Shown here: piece after piece, positions 51,766 through 60,469 of the stretch | Position numbering within the stretch: the stretch's first letter is position 1 | How the letters are laid out: every line of letters starts with the position of its first letter | NCBI RefSeq assembly: GCF_000743575.1 | Contig: NZ_JQGC01000007.1 | Coordinates: 226,741 to 290,740, forward strand | DNA: 64,000 bases | Source of the DNA: Devosia riboflavina | GTDB taxonomy: Bacteria > Pseudomonadota > Alphaproteobacteria > Rhizobiales > Devosiaceae | Direction of reading: 5' to 3' | Notes under the pieces: generated by a model | Database searches by the model: none | What the model was told of the DNA's origin: nothing | The model's input: only the letters and a program-made list of their open reading frames with translations | Made by a program: the position numbers and the translations under genes

Positions 51766-51800
51766 GGTGGTGGTGCCTCAGCGCGCCGCCACCTTTTTTT
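51766..51800 (+). terminator. attenuator hairpin with T7 after phnD
   Basis: GGTGGTGG (51766-51773) pairs with CCGCCACC (51786-51793) with one G-U pair, followed by T7 at 51794-51800. It would reduce read-through into phnE1, leaving PhnD in excess. Confidence 0.85.
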
Positions 51801-51845
51801 GCGTGACGTCCGGAAATGACGCCGGGATTGCTTAAGGGGTAAGGC

Positions 51846-52821
51846 ATGGCCGACACCACCCATGGTTCTGGCGGACTTTCGCCCGCGGGCGAAACGATCC
51901 TGCGCCACTATCGCAGCCAGGTGACGGTGCGGCGGTTCTATACCGTCATCGTCGTCGTGGGCGTTATCGTCGCCCTTGGCGCCGCCATGGCCTATGCCAA
52001 TTCCGCCAATTCGGGGAAGTTCTTCGAACGTCTCCCCTTCATGTTCGACTTCATCAAGAACTTCGTGCCGCGCGATCCCTTTGAGATCTTCCGCGCCATG
52101 TTCGGGCTGGAGTCGCCCTATTTCGATGGCTCGGCGAAGTATGATTATACCTCGAGCAATATCTACCTGACCGACACGTTCTATATTCCCAATTTCATCT
52201 ACCAGCTCATCGTCACGGTAAACATCGCCATCGTCTCGACGATCCTCGGGGGGGGTCTTTGCCTTCTGCCTGTGCTTCTTCGCTGCCACGAACCTCGTTG
52301 GCGCGGGACCGGTGCGCTGGATCGTGCGCCGCATCATGGAAGTGATGCGCGCTTTCCCCGAAATCGTTATCGCGGGCCTTCTTACGGCCGTTCTCTCGAT
52401 CGGGCCGATAGCGGCCATTGCGGCGGTGTCGCTGCATACGATCGGGGCGCTCGGAAAGCTGTTCTTCGAGGTCGTGGAGAATGCAGACATGAAGCCCGAT
52501 GAAGGGCTGAAATCGGTGGGTGCGAGCTGGCTGGAGCGCGTGCGCTACGCCATCGTGCCGCAGGTGATGCCTAATTTCGTGTCCTATGGCCTCTTGCGCA
52601 CCGAGATCAATGTGCGTGCCTCCACCATTATCGGCGCGGTGGGCGGTGGCGGCATCGGCGAGGTGTTCCGTCTCTCGATCGGGCGCGACTATGCGGCGCA
52701 GACCTATGCGATCATCATTCTTCTCCTCGTGACCATCATTGCCATCGACCAGCTTTCGGGCTGGCTGCGCAGGCGCCTCGTGGGCGATGCAAGCTTCAAC
52801 TTCGGAAAGGCGAGCGTGTAA
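51846..52821 (+). pseudogene. phnE: phosphonate ABC transporter permease PhnE (first copy), frameshifted at a G8 run
   Basis: Permease gene split into two frames. The first reads 51846-52502 but turns to unrelated sequence after VNIAIVSTILGG. Removing one G from the run of eight at 52248-52255 restores TILGGVFAFCLCFFAATNLVGAGPVRWIVRRIMEVMRAFPEI and continues to 52821 through the EAA loop (DEGLKSVGASWLERVRYAIVPQVMPNFVSYGLL). Both parts are otherwise intact and well conserved, so this is either a homopolymer sequencing error, a recent mutation, or a slippage/phase-variable site. The permease would pair with the second PhnE. Stop and next start are separated by one base. Confidence 0.8.
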
Positions 52822-52822
52822 T

Positions 52823-54166
52823 ATGTCGGCGATCAGTGCTGCCGAGCGCGCTCGGCTTGAACAGAAATTCCCCGAGGTGTTCAAGACCTCGTTCTTCAAG
52901 CGCCATGGCCTGATTATCGGGCTGGTGGTGACGGTGCTCTATCTCGTTTTCTGCTGGTTCTTCTTCAATGTCGGACCGGCGCTGCAGAACGGCAAATGGG
53001 ATCGTGCCTCGATCTATGTGCAGGACTGGTATAGCTGGCGTGCCACGCCGCGTCTGCGCTTTGGCGAGGATGGGACGATCACCCCGCAATGGTCGAGCCG
53101 CGGGCAGTATCCGGTTGGCGCCGAGATCGACTGGCTGACGCCGCACGACGACGGCAGCATGACGGTTACCTTCGGCAGCGAGGCGGACCGGCTCGATATC
53201 ACGACGAGCGAGGTCAATGTCTTTATCGGCGGCGAAGCCTGGCCGGTTACTATCACCGAGGGGGCTGCAACGGCGCCGGAAGGCGCGCCCGCGGCGATCC
53301 AGCAGGATCGGCAGAAGGTCATCGTCGACTTCGGCTTTGCCGGCCAAGCTGAAATCCGCGACAACCAGGTCTATGTGCAGCGCCGGTTCTTCGGCTGGGC
53401 CAACTTCCTTTACGATCCGAAGTCGCCGCTCTGGGGGCATGATTTCTTCTCGTCGATCGGGCTGATGTTCTCGGGCGATCGGGTCAATCCGGACATGTCG
53501 AATGCGCAGTTCGTGGTGAACCAATGGCTCAATAACCAGGCCTGGCAGCATGCGGATATTCTCGTAAAGCTGTTCCAGACGCTGGTGATGGCCTTTGTGG
53601 GTACGCTGCTTGCGACGCTCTTCGCTTTCCCGCTCGCCTTCTTCGCAGCGCGGACGATTACGCCCAACCGGGCGGTCAATTGGGGGATGAAGCGTTTCTT
53701 CGACTTCATCCGTTCTGTCGACATGCTGATCTGGGCGCTGTTCTTTACCCGCGGCTTTGGCCCCGGCCCGATCCCCGGCATTGCGGCGATCTTCTTCACC
53801 GATACCGGTGCACTCGGAAAGGTCTATGCCGAGGCGCTGGAGAATGTGGACGACAAGCAGCGCGAGGGCATGAAGTCAGTGGGCGCGAGCCCGGCTTCGG
53901 TCAATCGCTATGGCGTGGTGCCGCAGGTCTTGCCGGTGTTCGTGTCGCAGTCGCTCTACTTCTGGGAATCGAATACGCGCTCAGCCACCGTCATCGGCGC
54001 AGTGGGTGCGGGCGGTATCGGTCTCAAATTGCTGGAGTCGATGGGTACCAATTCGGACTGGGACAAGGTGGCCTATATGGTGCTGCTGATCCTGTTCGTG
54101 GTGTTCCTGTTCGACAATATGTCGACGGCGATCCGCCAGCGGCTGATTGGTGGCAGCGGGCACTGA
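52823..54166 (+). CDS. phnE: phosphonate ABC transporter permease PhnE (second copy, long form)
   Basis: 447 residues from ATG 52823, against about 260-300 for ordinary PhnE. The first span (LIIGLVVTVLYLVFCWFFFNVGPAL) is followed by a hydrophilic insert of about 200 residues (TITPQWSSRGQYPVGAEIDWLTPHDDGSMTVTF and so on) before the usual permease core. The EAA loop is REGMKSVGASPASVNRYGVVPQVLPVFVSQSLYFW. Tandem phnE genes with a long second copy are known from rhizobia. The insert probably faces the periplasm. A terminator follows at once. Confidence 0.93.
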   Translation: MSAISAAERARLEQKFPEVFKTSFFKRHGLIIGLVVTVLYLVFCWFFFNVGPALQNGKWDRASIYVQDWYSWRATPRLRFGEDGTITPQWSSRGQYPVGAEIDWLTPHDDGSMTVTFGSEADRLDITTSEVNVFIGGEAWPVTITEGAATAPEGAPAAIQQDRQKVIVDFGFAGQAEIRDNQVYVQRRFFGWANFLYDPKSPLWGHDFFSSIGLMFSGDRVNPDMSNAQFVVNQWLNNQAWQHADILVKLFQTLVMAFVGTLLATLFAFPLAFFAARTITPNRAVNWGMKRFFDFIRSVDMLIWALFFTRGFGPGPIPGIAAIFFTDTGALGKVYAEALENVDDKQREGMKSVGASPASVNRYGVVPQVLPVFVSQSLYFWESNTRSATVIGAVGAGGIGLKLLESMGTNSDWDKVAYMVLLILFVVFLFDNMSTAIRQRLIGGSGH

Positions 54167-54176
54167 GAGATTTGAG

Positions 54177-54204
54177 AGGCGGCGTTCTAGGACGCCGCCT
54201 TTTT
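54177..54204 (+). terminator. intrinsic terminator of phnCDE, inside the tetR 3' end
   Basis: AGGCGGCGT (54177-54185) pairs with ACGCCGCCT (54192-54200) and T5 follows. The right arm is also the coding sequence for the last residues (KKAAS) of the convergent TetR protein, whose stop lies in the loop. Confidence 0.85.
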
Positions 54205-54969
54205 CTTGCCGGCGATCAGCACGCCCAACCCATCTAGCAGGCGTTCGAGGCCGAAATCGAAGGCCATGTCGGGATTGCCGAGGCCATAGAGCTCCCCGAC
54301 GACCGGGCCGACGCGGTTTGAAACCGGGTAGGGCGTGAAGTCGATCGTCTCGAGGAATGGGGCGATGGTGTACCACCACTCATCGTCGCTGAGGCCCGTT
54401 TGGGCCTTGATCTGGCTGGCGCGCAAGACGTCGCGCACGGCACCGTGGACATAGTTGGCGACCATCGAGACCGAGAGATCCATTTCGACCTCGGTCAGCC
54501 CCAGACCGTCAAAAGTGCTGAGAAAATGTTCGTAGGCCTTGATCGTGTTGGGGCCAAGGACGGGCCGGTGACTGCTCAACTGCATGACCCAGGGATGGCG
54601 CAGGAAGAAGGCGCGGTATTCGCGGGCGACGAGGGCGACATTGTCACGCCAATGGGCCGGGTCGAAATTCATCGAGCTGGGGCTTTCGCCCTCGGCGGGG
54701 CCCGAGACCGCATCGAGCATGAGGTCGAACAGGACGGCCTTATCGGGAATGTGGGTGTAAAAGCTCATGGGCGAGATGCCGACGGCTTCGGCGACGCGGC
54801 GTGTCGAGACCCCATCGATTCCCTCGGCATCCGCAATTGTTACGGCAGCGCTCACGAGGTCCTTTACGCCGACGCGAGACTTTGGGCCACGACGCGGTGG
54901 TTCGGTGCGGCCCCACAAGAGGTGCAGGGTTTTCAAGGGGTCTCCGCGCCCGGCAATGTCGTCGGCCAT
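54187..54969 (-). CDS. TetR-family transcriptional regulator (TetR_C-type)
   Basis: 260-residue regulator. The N-terminal helix-turn-helix is LVSAAVTIADAEGIDGVSTRRVAEAVGISPMSFYTHIPDKAVLFDLML; the helical C-terminal domain with YRAFFLRHPWVMQLSSHRPVLGPNTIKAYEHFLSTFDGLGLTEVE resembles tetracycline-repressor-like ligand domains. It is divergent from the Drr-type efflux genes; the perfect palindrome at 54992-55005 lies between them. It likely represses them until a drug is bound. Confidence 0.92.
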   Translation of the reverse strand: MADDIAGRGDPLKTLHLLWGRTEPPRRGPKSRVGVKDLVSAAVTIADAEGIDGVSTRRVAEAVGISPMSFYTHIPDKAVLFDLMLDAVSGPAEGESPSSMNFDPAHWRDNVALVAREYRAFFLRHPWVMQLSSHRPVLGPNTIKAYEHFLSTFDGLGLTEVEMDLSVSMVANYVHGAVRDVLRASQIKAQTGLSDDEWWYTIAPFLETIDFTPYPVSNRVGPVVGELYGLGNPDMAFDFGLERLLDGLGVLIAGKKKAAS

Positions 54970-54991
54970 ATAGTCCTCAAAATAACTATTT

Positions 54992-55005
54992 ACACCGTAC
55001 GGTGT
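54992..55005. promoter_or_regulatory. TetR operator palindrome ACACCGTACGGTGT
   Basis: A perfect 14-bp palindrome between the regulator and the efflux genes, flanked by TTT on both sides. TTTACA at 54989-54994 overlaps it as a possible -35 box toward the efflux genes, so binding would block transcription. Confidence 0.8.
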
Positions 55006-55083
55006 TTTGAATAAACCCTGTGTGGCGTACGAAGTTATAGGCCTTCGTGCGGAAATGTCGAGAACACTGTCGAAATGGAGCTT

Positions 55084-55102
55084 GCTGACACGTCATGTCA
55101 GC
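55084..55102. promoter_or_regulatory. inverted repeat GCTGACA-N5-TGTCAGC in the leader
   Basis: A 7-bp perfect dyad (55084-55090 and 55096-55102) in the untranslated leader of the efflux operon. It may be a second regulator site or a leader hairpin. Confidence 0.4.
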
Positions 55103-55136
55103 GAGGCCGGAGCAGTGTGTTCAAGCGGAGGGAAAA

Positions 55137-56096
55137 ATGATCCATGCAAGGGACCTCGTCCGGACTTTCAAGAGCAAGGCCGGTCCGGTGGAAGCGGTGC
55201 GCGGGCTCAATATCGATGTGGCCGAGGGAGAGCTGGTGGCCTTTCTCGGGCCCAATGGGGCAGGCAAATCGACATCGGTGCGCATGCTGACGACATTGCT
55301 GCCGCCGACATCGGGCAGCGCCAATATCGGCGGGTTCGACGTGGTAAGCGAACCGGCAGAGGTGCGGCGGCGCATCGGCTATGTGGGGCAGGGGACGGGC
55401 TCGGGGCCCTATCATCGGGTGCGCGACGAACTGGTGACGCAGGGCAGAGCCCAACGGCTGGGCACGGCTGCGGCCAAGAAACGCGCAGACGAGCTGCTGG
55501 TCATGCTGGAACTCGATGGTCTGGCGGATCGGAATTGCGCATCGCTGTCGGGCGGGCAGAAGCGGAGGCTCGATGTGGCGCTGGGGCTGATGCATACCCC
55601 GCCGATCCTCTTTCTCGATGAGCCGTCAACCGGGCTTGATCCCCATAGCCGCGCCAATCTCTGGGATCATATCCTGAAACTCCGACGGAAGACCGGGATG
55701 ACCATTTTTCTGACCACGCACTATCTCGACGAGGCCGACACCATGGCGGAGCGGGTGATGGTGATGGACAATGGCGTGCTGATTGCCGACGACACACCGG
55801 GGCGGCTCAAGGCGGACCTGGCGGGGGATACGATCCGGGTGAGCGTGCTCTGCGAGGATCAGGCGGTGCAGGCGGGCGGGATTGCCCGGAATTTGCCCGG
55901 AGCGCGGGAGGCCAAGGTAGATGGCCGCAATTTGACGGTGGCGCTGCCGGACGGGGAAGCGTTGCTGCCTGAATTCATCCGGCGACTGCACCAGGAAGGC
56001 ATTGAAGCCATCAGCGCCCGCGTGGAGCGGCCGACGCTGGACGATGTGTTTTTGGGGCTGACGGGCCGCTCGCTGCGCGAAAGCGCTGGCGCCTGA
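55137..56096 (+). CDS. daunorubicin-resistance-type ABC transporter ATP-binding protein (DrrA)
   Basis: 319-residue ATPase from ATG 55137, with GGAGGG upstream. Walker A GPNGAGKST, Q-loop GYVGQGTGSGPYHRV, signature LSGGQKRRLD, Walker B ILFLDEPSTGLDP and H-loop THYLDEAD follow the DrrA pattern; the C-terminal part ends TLDDVFLGLTGRSLRE, the DrrA tail. It powers the ABC-2 permease downstream for drug or polyketide export. Confidence 0.92.
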   Translation: MIHARDLVRTFKSKAGPVEAVRGLNIDVAEGELVAFLGPNGAGKSTSVRMLTTLLPPTSGSANIGGFDVVSEPAEVRRRIGYVGQGTGSGPYHRVRDELVTQGRAQRLGTAAAKKRADELLVMLELDGLADRNCASLSGGQKRRLDVALGLMHTPPILFLDEPSTGLDPHSRANLWDHILKLRRKTGMTIFLTTHYLDEADTMAERVMVMDNGVLIADDTPGRLKADLAGDTIRVSVLCEDQAVQAGGIARNLPGAREAKVDGRNLTVALPDGEALLPEFIRRLHQEGIEAISARVERPTLDDVFLGLTGRSLRESAGA

Positions 56097-56109
56097 GGAG
56101 GATCAGAAA

Positions 56110-56865
56110 ATGGCTTTTCTTTCGGACACGACGATTTCATTTCGCCGCGAAATCGGCCCGACGCTGCGGAGCTGGTATTACATCGTCTTCGGGCTGGTGC
56201 AGCCGCTGCTTTATCTAGCGCTCTTCGTGCCGCTGCTGGGCAGTGTTCCCGGGCCGGATGGTGCCAGCCCACTGCAATGGTTCGTGCCGGGCATGGTGGT
56301 CATGCTGGTGCTGTTCAGCACCGTTTCCTGCGGCTGGGCGCTGACCGAAGAGCTGATGAGCGGCAGTTTTGAGCGCTTTCTGGCGACGCCCATGAGCCGA
56401 CCGGCCATTATGGTGGGACGGGCGCTCAAGGAACTGATGCCGCTGCTGGTGCAGGCGTTGATCCTGATCGTGGTGGCAGTGCCGTTTGGGTTGGCGCTGC
56501 ATCCATTGCAGATGTTGTTGGGGCTGGCCCTGCTGATGCTCTTTGGGGTGGGCGTCGCTTCGCTGTCCTATGCCCTCGCCATCGCTTCCAAGCATGATGG
56601 CTCGCTGTTCTATCTCGTCAGCCATTCGATCTCGCTGCCGCTGATGCTGTTGGGTGGGGTGTTGCTGCCCATGACCAATGCGCCAGGCTGGCTCTATGCC
56701 CTCAGCCGGTTCAATCCGCTGACTTATCTCGTCGAAGCGGAGCGGGCGCTGTTCGTGGGTGATTTCGCCAATCTCTCGGTCTTGTACGGCGCGCTGGTTG
56801 CCGTCATCGTCGCCGCCGTGGGCCTGTCCGTCGGCGTCAGTCAAATTCGCAAAGCCTCGCTTTAG
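56110..56865 (+). CDS. ABC-2 type efflux permease (DrrB-like)
   Basis: 251-residue membrane protein with GAGGAGG upstream. Six hydrophobic segments are visible, including SWYYIVFGLVQPLLYLALFVPLLG and the typical ABC-2 stretch PLMLLGGVLLPMTNAPGWLYALSRFNPLTYLVEAERALFVGDF. It makes the channel partner of the DrrA-like ATPase, 13 bp after it. Confidence 0.92.
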   Translation: MAFLSDTTISFRREIGPTLRSWYYIVFGLVQPLLYLALFVPLLGSVPGPDGASPLQWFVPGMVVMLVLFSTVSCGWALTEELMSGSFERFLATPMSRPAIMVGRALKELMPLLVQALILIVVAVPFGLALHPLQMLLGLALLMLFGVGVASLSYALAIASKHDGSLFYLVSHSISLPLMLLGGVLLPMTNAPGWLYALSRFNPLTYLVEAERALFVGDFANLSVLYGALVAVIVAAVGLSVGVSQIRKASL

Positions 56866-56874
56866 GGAGCAACA

Positions 56875-59133
56875 ATGTCCGATACTACGCCTTACGGCTC
56901 GATCATCATTCGCGGGGCACGGGAGAACAATCTCAAGGATGTGTCGCTCGATATTCCGAAGCGCAAGATCACGGTTTTTACCGGGGTCTCGGGATCGGGA
57001 AAGTCCTCGTTGGTGTTTGGGACCATTGCGGCGGAGAGCCAGCGGCTGATCAACGAAACCTATCCCGCTTTCGTGCAGCAGTTCATGCCGCGCTATGGGC
57101 AGCCGGACGCCGATCAGCTCGAAAACATTTCGGCGGCGATCATTGTTGATCAGCAGCGGCTGGGCGGCAATTCGCGCTCGACCGTGGCGACCGTGACGGA
57201 TGCGGCGCAGATGTTGCGGGTGCTGTTTTCGCGGCTGGCGGAGCCGAAGCTGGGGGCGCCATCGCTCTATTCCTACAATGATCCGCGCGGCATGTGCGCG
57301 GACTGCGAGGGGATCGGGCAGGTCGCGGCCATGGATATGGCGGCGGTGGTGGACGAGAGCAAATCGCTTAGGGAAGGTGCACTGCTGCCCAAGGACTTTT
57401 CGGTCGACAGTTGGTGGTGGGAAATCTTCGCCAATTCGGGCCTGTTCGACATGGACAAGCCGATCAAGGACTATTCCGAGGAAGAACGCTTCAATCTCTT
57501 TCACCTCAATGATGGTCGCAAGATCAAAGTGGGCAAGATAGGGCTGACCTATGAGGGTGTGGTCTCGCGGCTCAAGACCGGGCTCGGCTCGAAGGACCCG
57601 GAAAGCCTGCAGCCGCATGTGCTGCGCGAGTACGAGAAGATTTTTACACGCGCAGTCTGTCCAGCCTGTCATGGGACGCGGCTTAATCAGGCGGCGCTGA
57701 CGTCCACCATCAAGGGCAAGTCGATCGCTGATCTCTCTGCCATGCAGGTGAATGATCTGGCGCCGTTTGTCCGCTCTATCGAGGCGCCGCAGGTGGGGCC
57801 GATGCTGGGGGCATTGGCGCTGCGGCTGGAAAATCTCGTCACTATTGGGCTCGGCTATCTTAGCCTTGATCGCGAGAGCTCGACGCTGTCGGGCGGGGAG
57901 AGCCAGCGGGTGAAGATGGTGCGGCACCTCGGCTCGTCGCTGACGGACATGACCTATGTGTTCGACGAGCCTTCAGTGGGGCTGCATCCGCATGATGTGG
58001 GGCGGCTGGCGGGGCTGATGACGCAGTTGCGCGATAAGGGCAATACGGTGCTCATCGTGGAGCATAAGCCGGACATGATCGCCATTGCCGATCATGTGGT
58101 CGATATGGGGCCGTTCGCCGGATCGAAGGGCGGCGAGGTGGTCTATGAGGGCGATTTTGCGGGCTTGCTGGGCTCGGGGACGCTGACCGGGAACCACATG
58201 AAGAAGCACCAGCCGATCAAGGACAAGGTGCGCGCGGCCAAGGGTGAGGCGCTGAAGATCGAGAAGGCCGGGATCAACAACCTCAAGGACGTTTCGATTG
58301 CCATTCCGCGTGGGGTCCTTACGGCGGTGACGGGTGTGGCGGGGTCAGGGAAATCGAGCCTGATCCAGGGGTGTTTGCCGGTCGCCTATCCCGAGACGAT
58401 CATCATCGACCAGAACCTGGCGCGCGGGTCGCGGCGCTCGAATACGGCGACCTATACGGGCATTCTGGACAATGTGCGAAAGGCCTTTGCCAAGGCCAAT
58501 GGGGTCGAGGCGTCGTTGTTTTCGGCCAATTCCAAGGGGGCATGCCCGGACTGCAATGGGCTTGGGGTGATCTATACCGACCTTGCCCATCTCGATCCGA
58601 TGATCACCACTTGCGAGACGTGCGAGGGGAAGCGGTTCCTGCCCGAAGTGCTCGCGCATGAGCTGCGTGGCAAGTCGATTGCCGATGTTTATGAGATGAG
58701 CATCGAGGACGCGGCGAAGTTTTTCACCGAGCCAGCGGTGGCTAAAATCCTGCAGGGGCTGGTGGATGTGGGGCTTGGCTATCTGACGCTGGGGCAGCCG
58801 CTGTCCACCCTGTCGGGCGGGGAGCGGCAACGGCTGAAACTGGCGGCGGAGCTGGGCAAGAAGGGCAATATCTATGTGCTCGACGAGCCGACGACAGGCC
58901 TGCACATGAACGATGTCGATACGCTGATCGGGCTGTTTGATCGGCTCGTCGAGGCGGGGTCTTCGGTGATCGTCATCGAGCACAATCTCGATGTGATTTC
59001 GCGCGCCGACTGGGTGATCGACCTGGGGCCGGGGGCGGGCAATGAAGGCGGGAATGTGCAGTTTGAAGGCGTTCCGGCCGATTTGGCCAAGGCAAAACAC
59101 TCCTTGACCGGGCAGCATCTCGCAGCCCGCTAG
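56875..59133 (+). CDS. UvrA-like ABC excinuclease protein (DrrC type)
   Basis: 752 residues, shorter than housekeeping UvrA (about 940). It has two ABC halves: Walker A GVSGSGKSS and GVAGSGKSS, signatures LSGGESQR and LSGGERQR, plus zinc CxxC pairs (CADCEG/CPACHG and CPDCNG/CETCEG). It lacks the full UvrB-binding insertion of UvrA. In Streptomyces DrrC protects DNA against an intercalating drug, and the gene is likewise next to drrAB. It is 9 bp after the permease, in the same operon. Confidence 0.93.
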   Translation: MSDTTPYGSIIIRGARENNLKDVSLDIPKRKITVFTGVSGSGKSSLVFGTIAAESQRLINETYPAFVQQFMPRYGQPDADQLENISAAIIVDQQRLGGNSRSTVATVTDAAQMLRVLFSRLAEPKLGAPSLYSYNDPRGMCADCEGIGQVAAMDMAAVVDESKSLREGALLPKDFSVDSWWWEIFANSGLFDMDKPIKDYSEEERFNLFHLNDGRKIKVGKIGLTYEGVVSRLKTGLGSKDPESLQPHVLREYEKIFTRAVCPACHGTRLNQAALTSTIKGKSIADLSAMQVNDLAPFVRSIEAPQVGPMLGALALRLENLVTIGLGYLSLDRESSTLSGGESQRVKMVRHLGSSLTDMTYVFDEPSVGLHPHDVGRLAGLMTQLRDKGNTVLIVEHKPDMIAIADHVVDMGPFAGSKGGEVVYEGDFAGLLGSGTLTGNHMKKHQPIKDKVRAAKGEALKIEKAGINNLKDVSIAIPRGVLTAVTGVAGSGKSSLIQGCLPVAYPETIIIDQNLARGSRRSNTATYTGILDNVRKAFAKANGVEASLFSANSKGACPDCNGLGVIYTDLAHLDPMITTCETCEGKRFLPEVLAHELRGKSIADVYEMSIEDAAKFFTEPAVAKILQGLVDVGLGYLTLGQPLSTLSGGERQRLKLAAELGKKGNIYVLDEPTTGLHMNDVDTLIGLFDRLVEAGSSVIVIEHNLDVISRADWVIDLGPGAGNEGGNVQFEGVPADLAKAKHSLTGQHLAAR

Positions 59134-59152
59134 GGATTCGACTTGTGGCATC

Positions 59153-59181
59153 GGCGGGGCGGGGCGGCGCAAAGCCCCGCC
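59153..59181 (+). terminator. GC hairpin after the efflux operon
   Basis: GGCGGGGC (59153-59160) pairs with GCCCCGCC (59174-59181), 13-base loop, then TT. It probably ends the efflux operon despite a short U-run. Confidence 0.6.
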
Positions 59182-59296
59182 TTGCCGCGTTTCAATTGTG
59201 GCGGCTTTGGGGCATGCGCTGGGTGCAGCGCTTCGTCCCTCTCGCCCGCGTTGACCGCATAGCTGGGAACATCTCCACTCAAGCTCTTAGCTTGGG

Positions 59297-60469
59297 ATGG
59301 GAGATGCGTTCTTGCCGAGAATTCTCTACCTGGTCCACAACCTCTCCGACCCCGCGGTGGCGCGGCGGCTGGCCATGCTGCGCCTGGGCGGAGCAGAGGT
59401 GGAGATAGCCGGGTTTCGTCGCGCCGATGCGCCGCTGGCGGATCTACCGGCCGAGACCGTGGTCGAACTCGATATTACCCATGACGCGCGCATGCTGCAG
59501 CGGCTGCTGGTGACGCTAAAGGCGCGATATGGCGCAAAACGCTGGGCCAAGGTGCTTACTCGGCCCGATGTGATCATCGCGCGCAATCTTGAAATGCTGG
59601 CGGTGGCCGAGGGGCTGCTGTCGCTTTGGGATGAGCCGCCGGCGCTGGTCTATGAATGCCTCGATATCCATCGGCTGATGCTTCGGCAGGACCGGCTCGG
59701 GCGCGGCATGCGCGCCGTGGAGCAGCGGCTGATGCGGCGGGCGAACCTGTTGATTACGAGTTCGCCGGCTTTTCTGGAGCGCTATTTCGACGAGCAGGGC
59801 GCGCCGCCGGCGTTGCTGATCGAGAACAAGGTTTTTGCGCCGGGGCACGACGTGGTCGGGCGAAATGTGGCGCTGGATGGTATCGACGGGCCGGTGCGGC
59901 TCGGCTGGTTTGGCGCGCTGCGATGCAGGAAGTCGCTGGCGGCGCTGGATGGCGTTTCGCGGGCGATGGGCGGCAGGCTGAAGGTGACCCTGCGCGGAAG
60001 GCCGGCGCTGACTGAGTTCGAGGATTTTCACGAGACGATCGAGGCGGCGCCGCATGTGAATTTTGGCGGGGCCTATCGGTATCCTGATGATCTGCCCGCG
60101 ATTTACTCGGACGTGCACCTGGTCTGGGCCATCGACTTCTTTGAGGAGGGGCAGAACTCGGCCTGGCTGCTGCCCAATCGGATTTATGAGGGGTGCCTTA
60201 ATGGGGTCGTGCCGATTGCCCTGGCAGGGACCGAGACGGCGGCCTTTATCGAGCGGCATGGGATTGGCGTCGTCATTCCCGATATCGAGCAGCAGACCCT
60301 TCAATCGCTTTTTGCCGGGATGACGCCCGAGCGGCTGCGGGAGCTGGCTGAAGCTGTTGCGACCGTTGGAAAGCGGGCGTTCCGCTGCGAGGCGGAGGAA
60401 TGTGTGGCGCTGGTATCGCGGCTGGCGGCTGTCGCTGGGATTAAACGAGAGACGGAGATGGCGGCATGA
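59297..60469 (+). CDS. glycosyltransferase, ExoL-like (succinoglycan synthesis)
   Basis: 390 residues from ATG 59297; TTG 59312 is an alternative start (GGGAG lies 9 bases before it). It looks like a GT-B fold enzyme: RILYLVHNLSDPAVARRLAML at the N-terminus and LLPNRIYEGCLNGVVPIALAGTETAAFIERHGIGVV near the C-terminus, where nucleotide-sugar binding is expected. It overlaps exoA by 4 bp. In Sinorhizobium exoL precedes exoA and exoM, so ExoL is the best guess; confirmation by similarity search is not available here. Confidence 0.78.
   Translation: MGDAFLPRILYLVHNLSDPAVARRLAMLRLGGAEVEIAGFRRADAPLADLPAETVVELDITHDARMLQRLLVTLKARYGAKRWAKVLTRPDVIIARNLEMLAVAEGLLSLWDEPPALVYECLDIHRLMLRQDRLGRGMRAVEQRLMRRANLLITSSPAFLERYFDEQGAPPALLIENKVFAPGHDVVGRNVALDGIDGPVRLGWFGALRCRKSLAALDGVSRAMGGRLKVTLRGRPALTEFEDFHETIEAAPHVNFGGAYRYPDDLPAIYSDVHLVWAIDFFEEGQNSAWLLPNRIYEGCLNGVVPIALAGTETAAFIERHGIGVVIPDIEQQTLQSLFAGMTPERLRELAEAVATVGKRAFRCEAEECVALVSRLAAVAGIKRETEMAA

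Noticed and set aside
56215..57927. Antisense frame of 570 codons opposite the Drr permease and UvrA-like gene
   Set aside because: It consists of repeated H/R/Q-rich composition typical of a shadow frame, with no domain.
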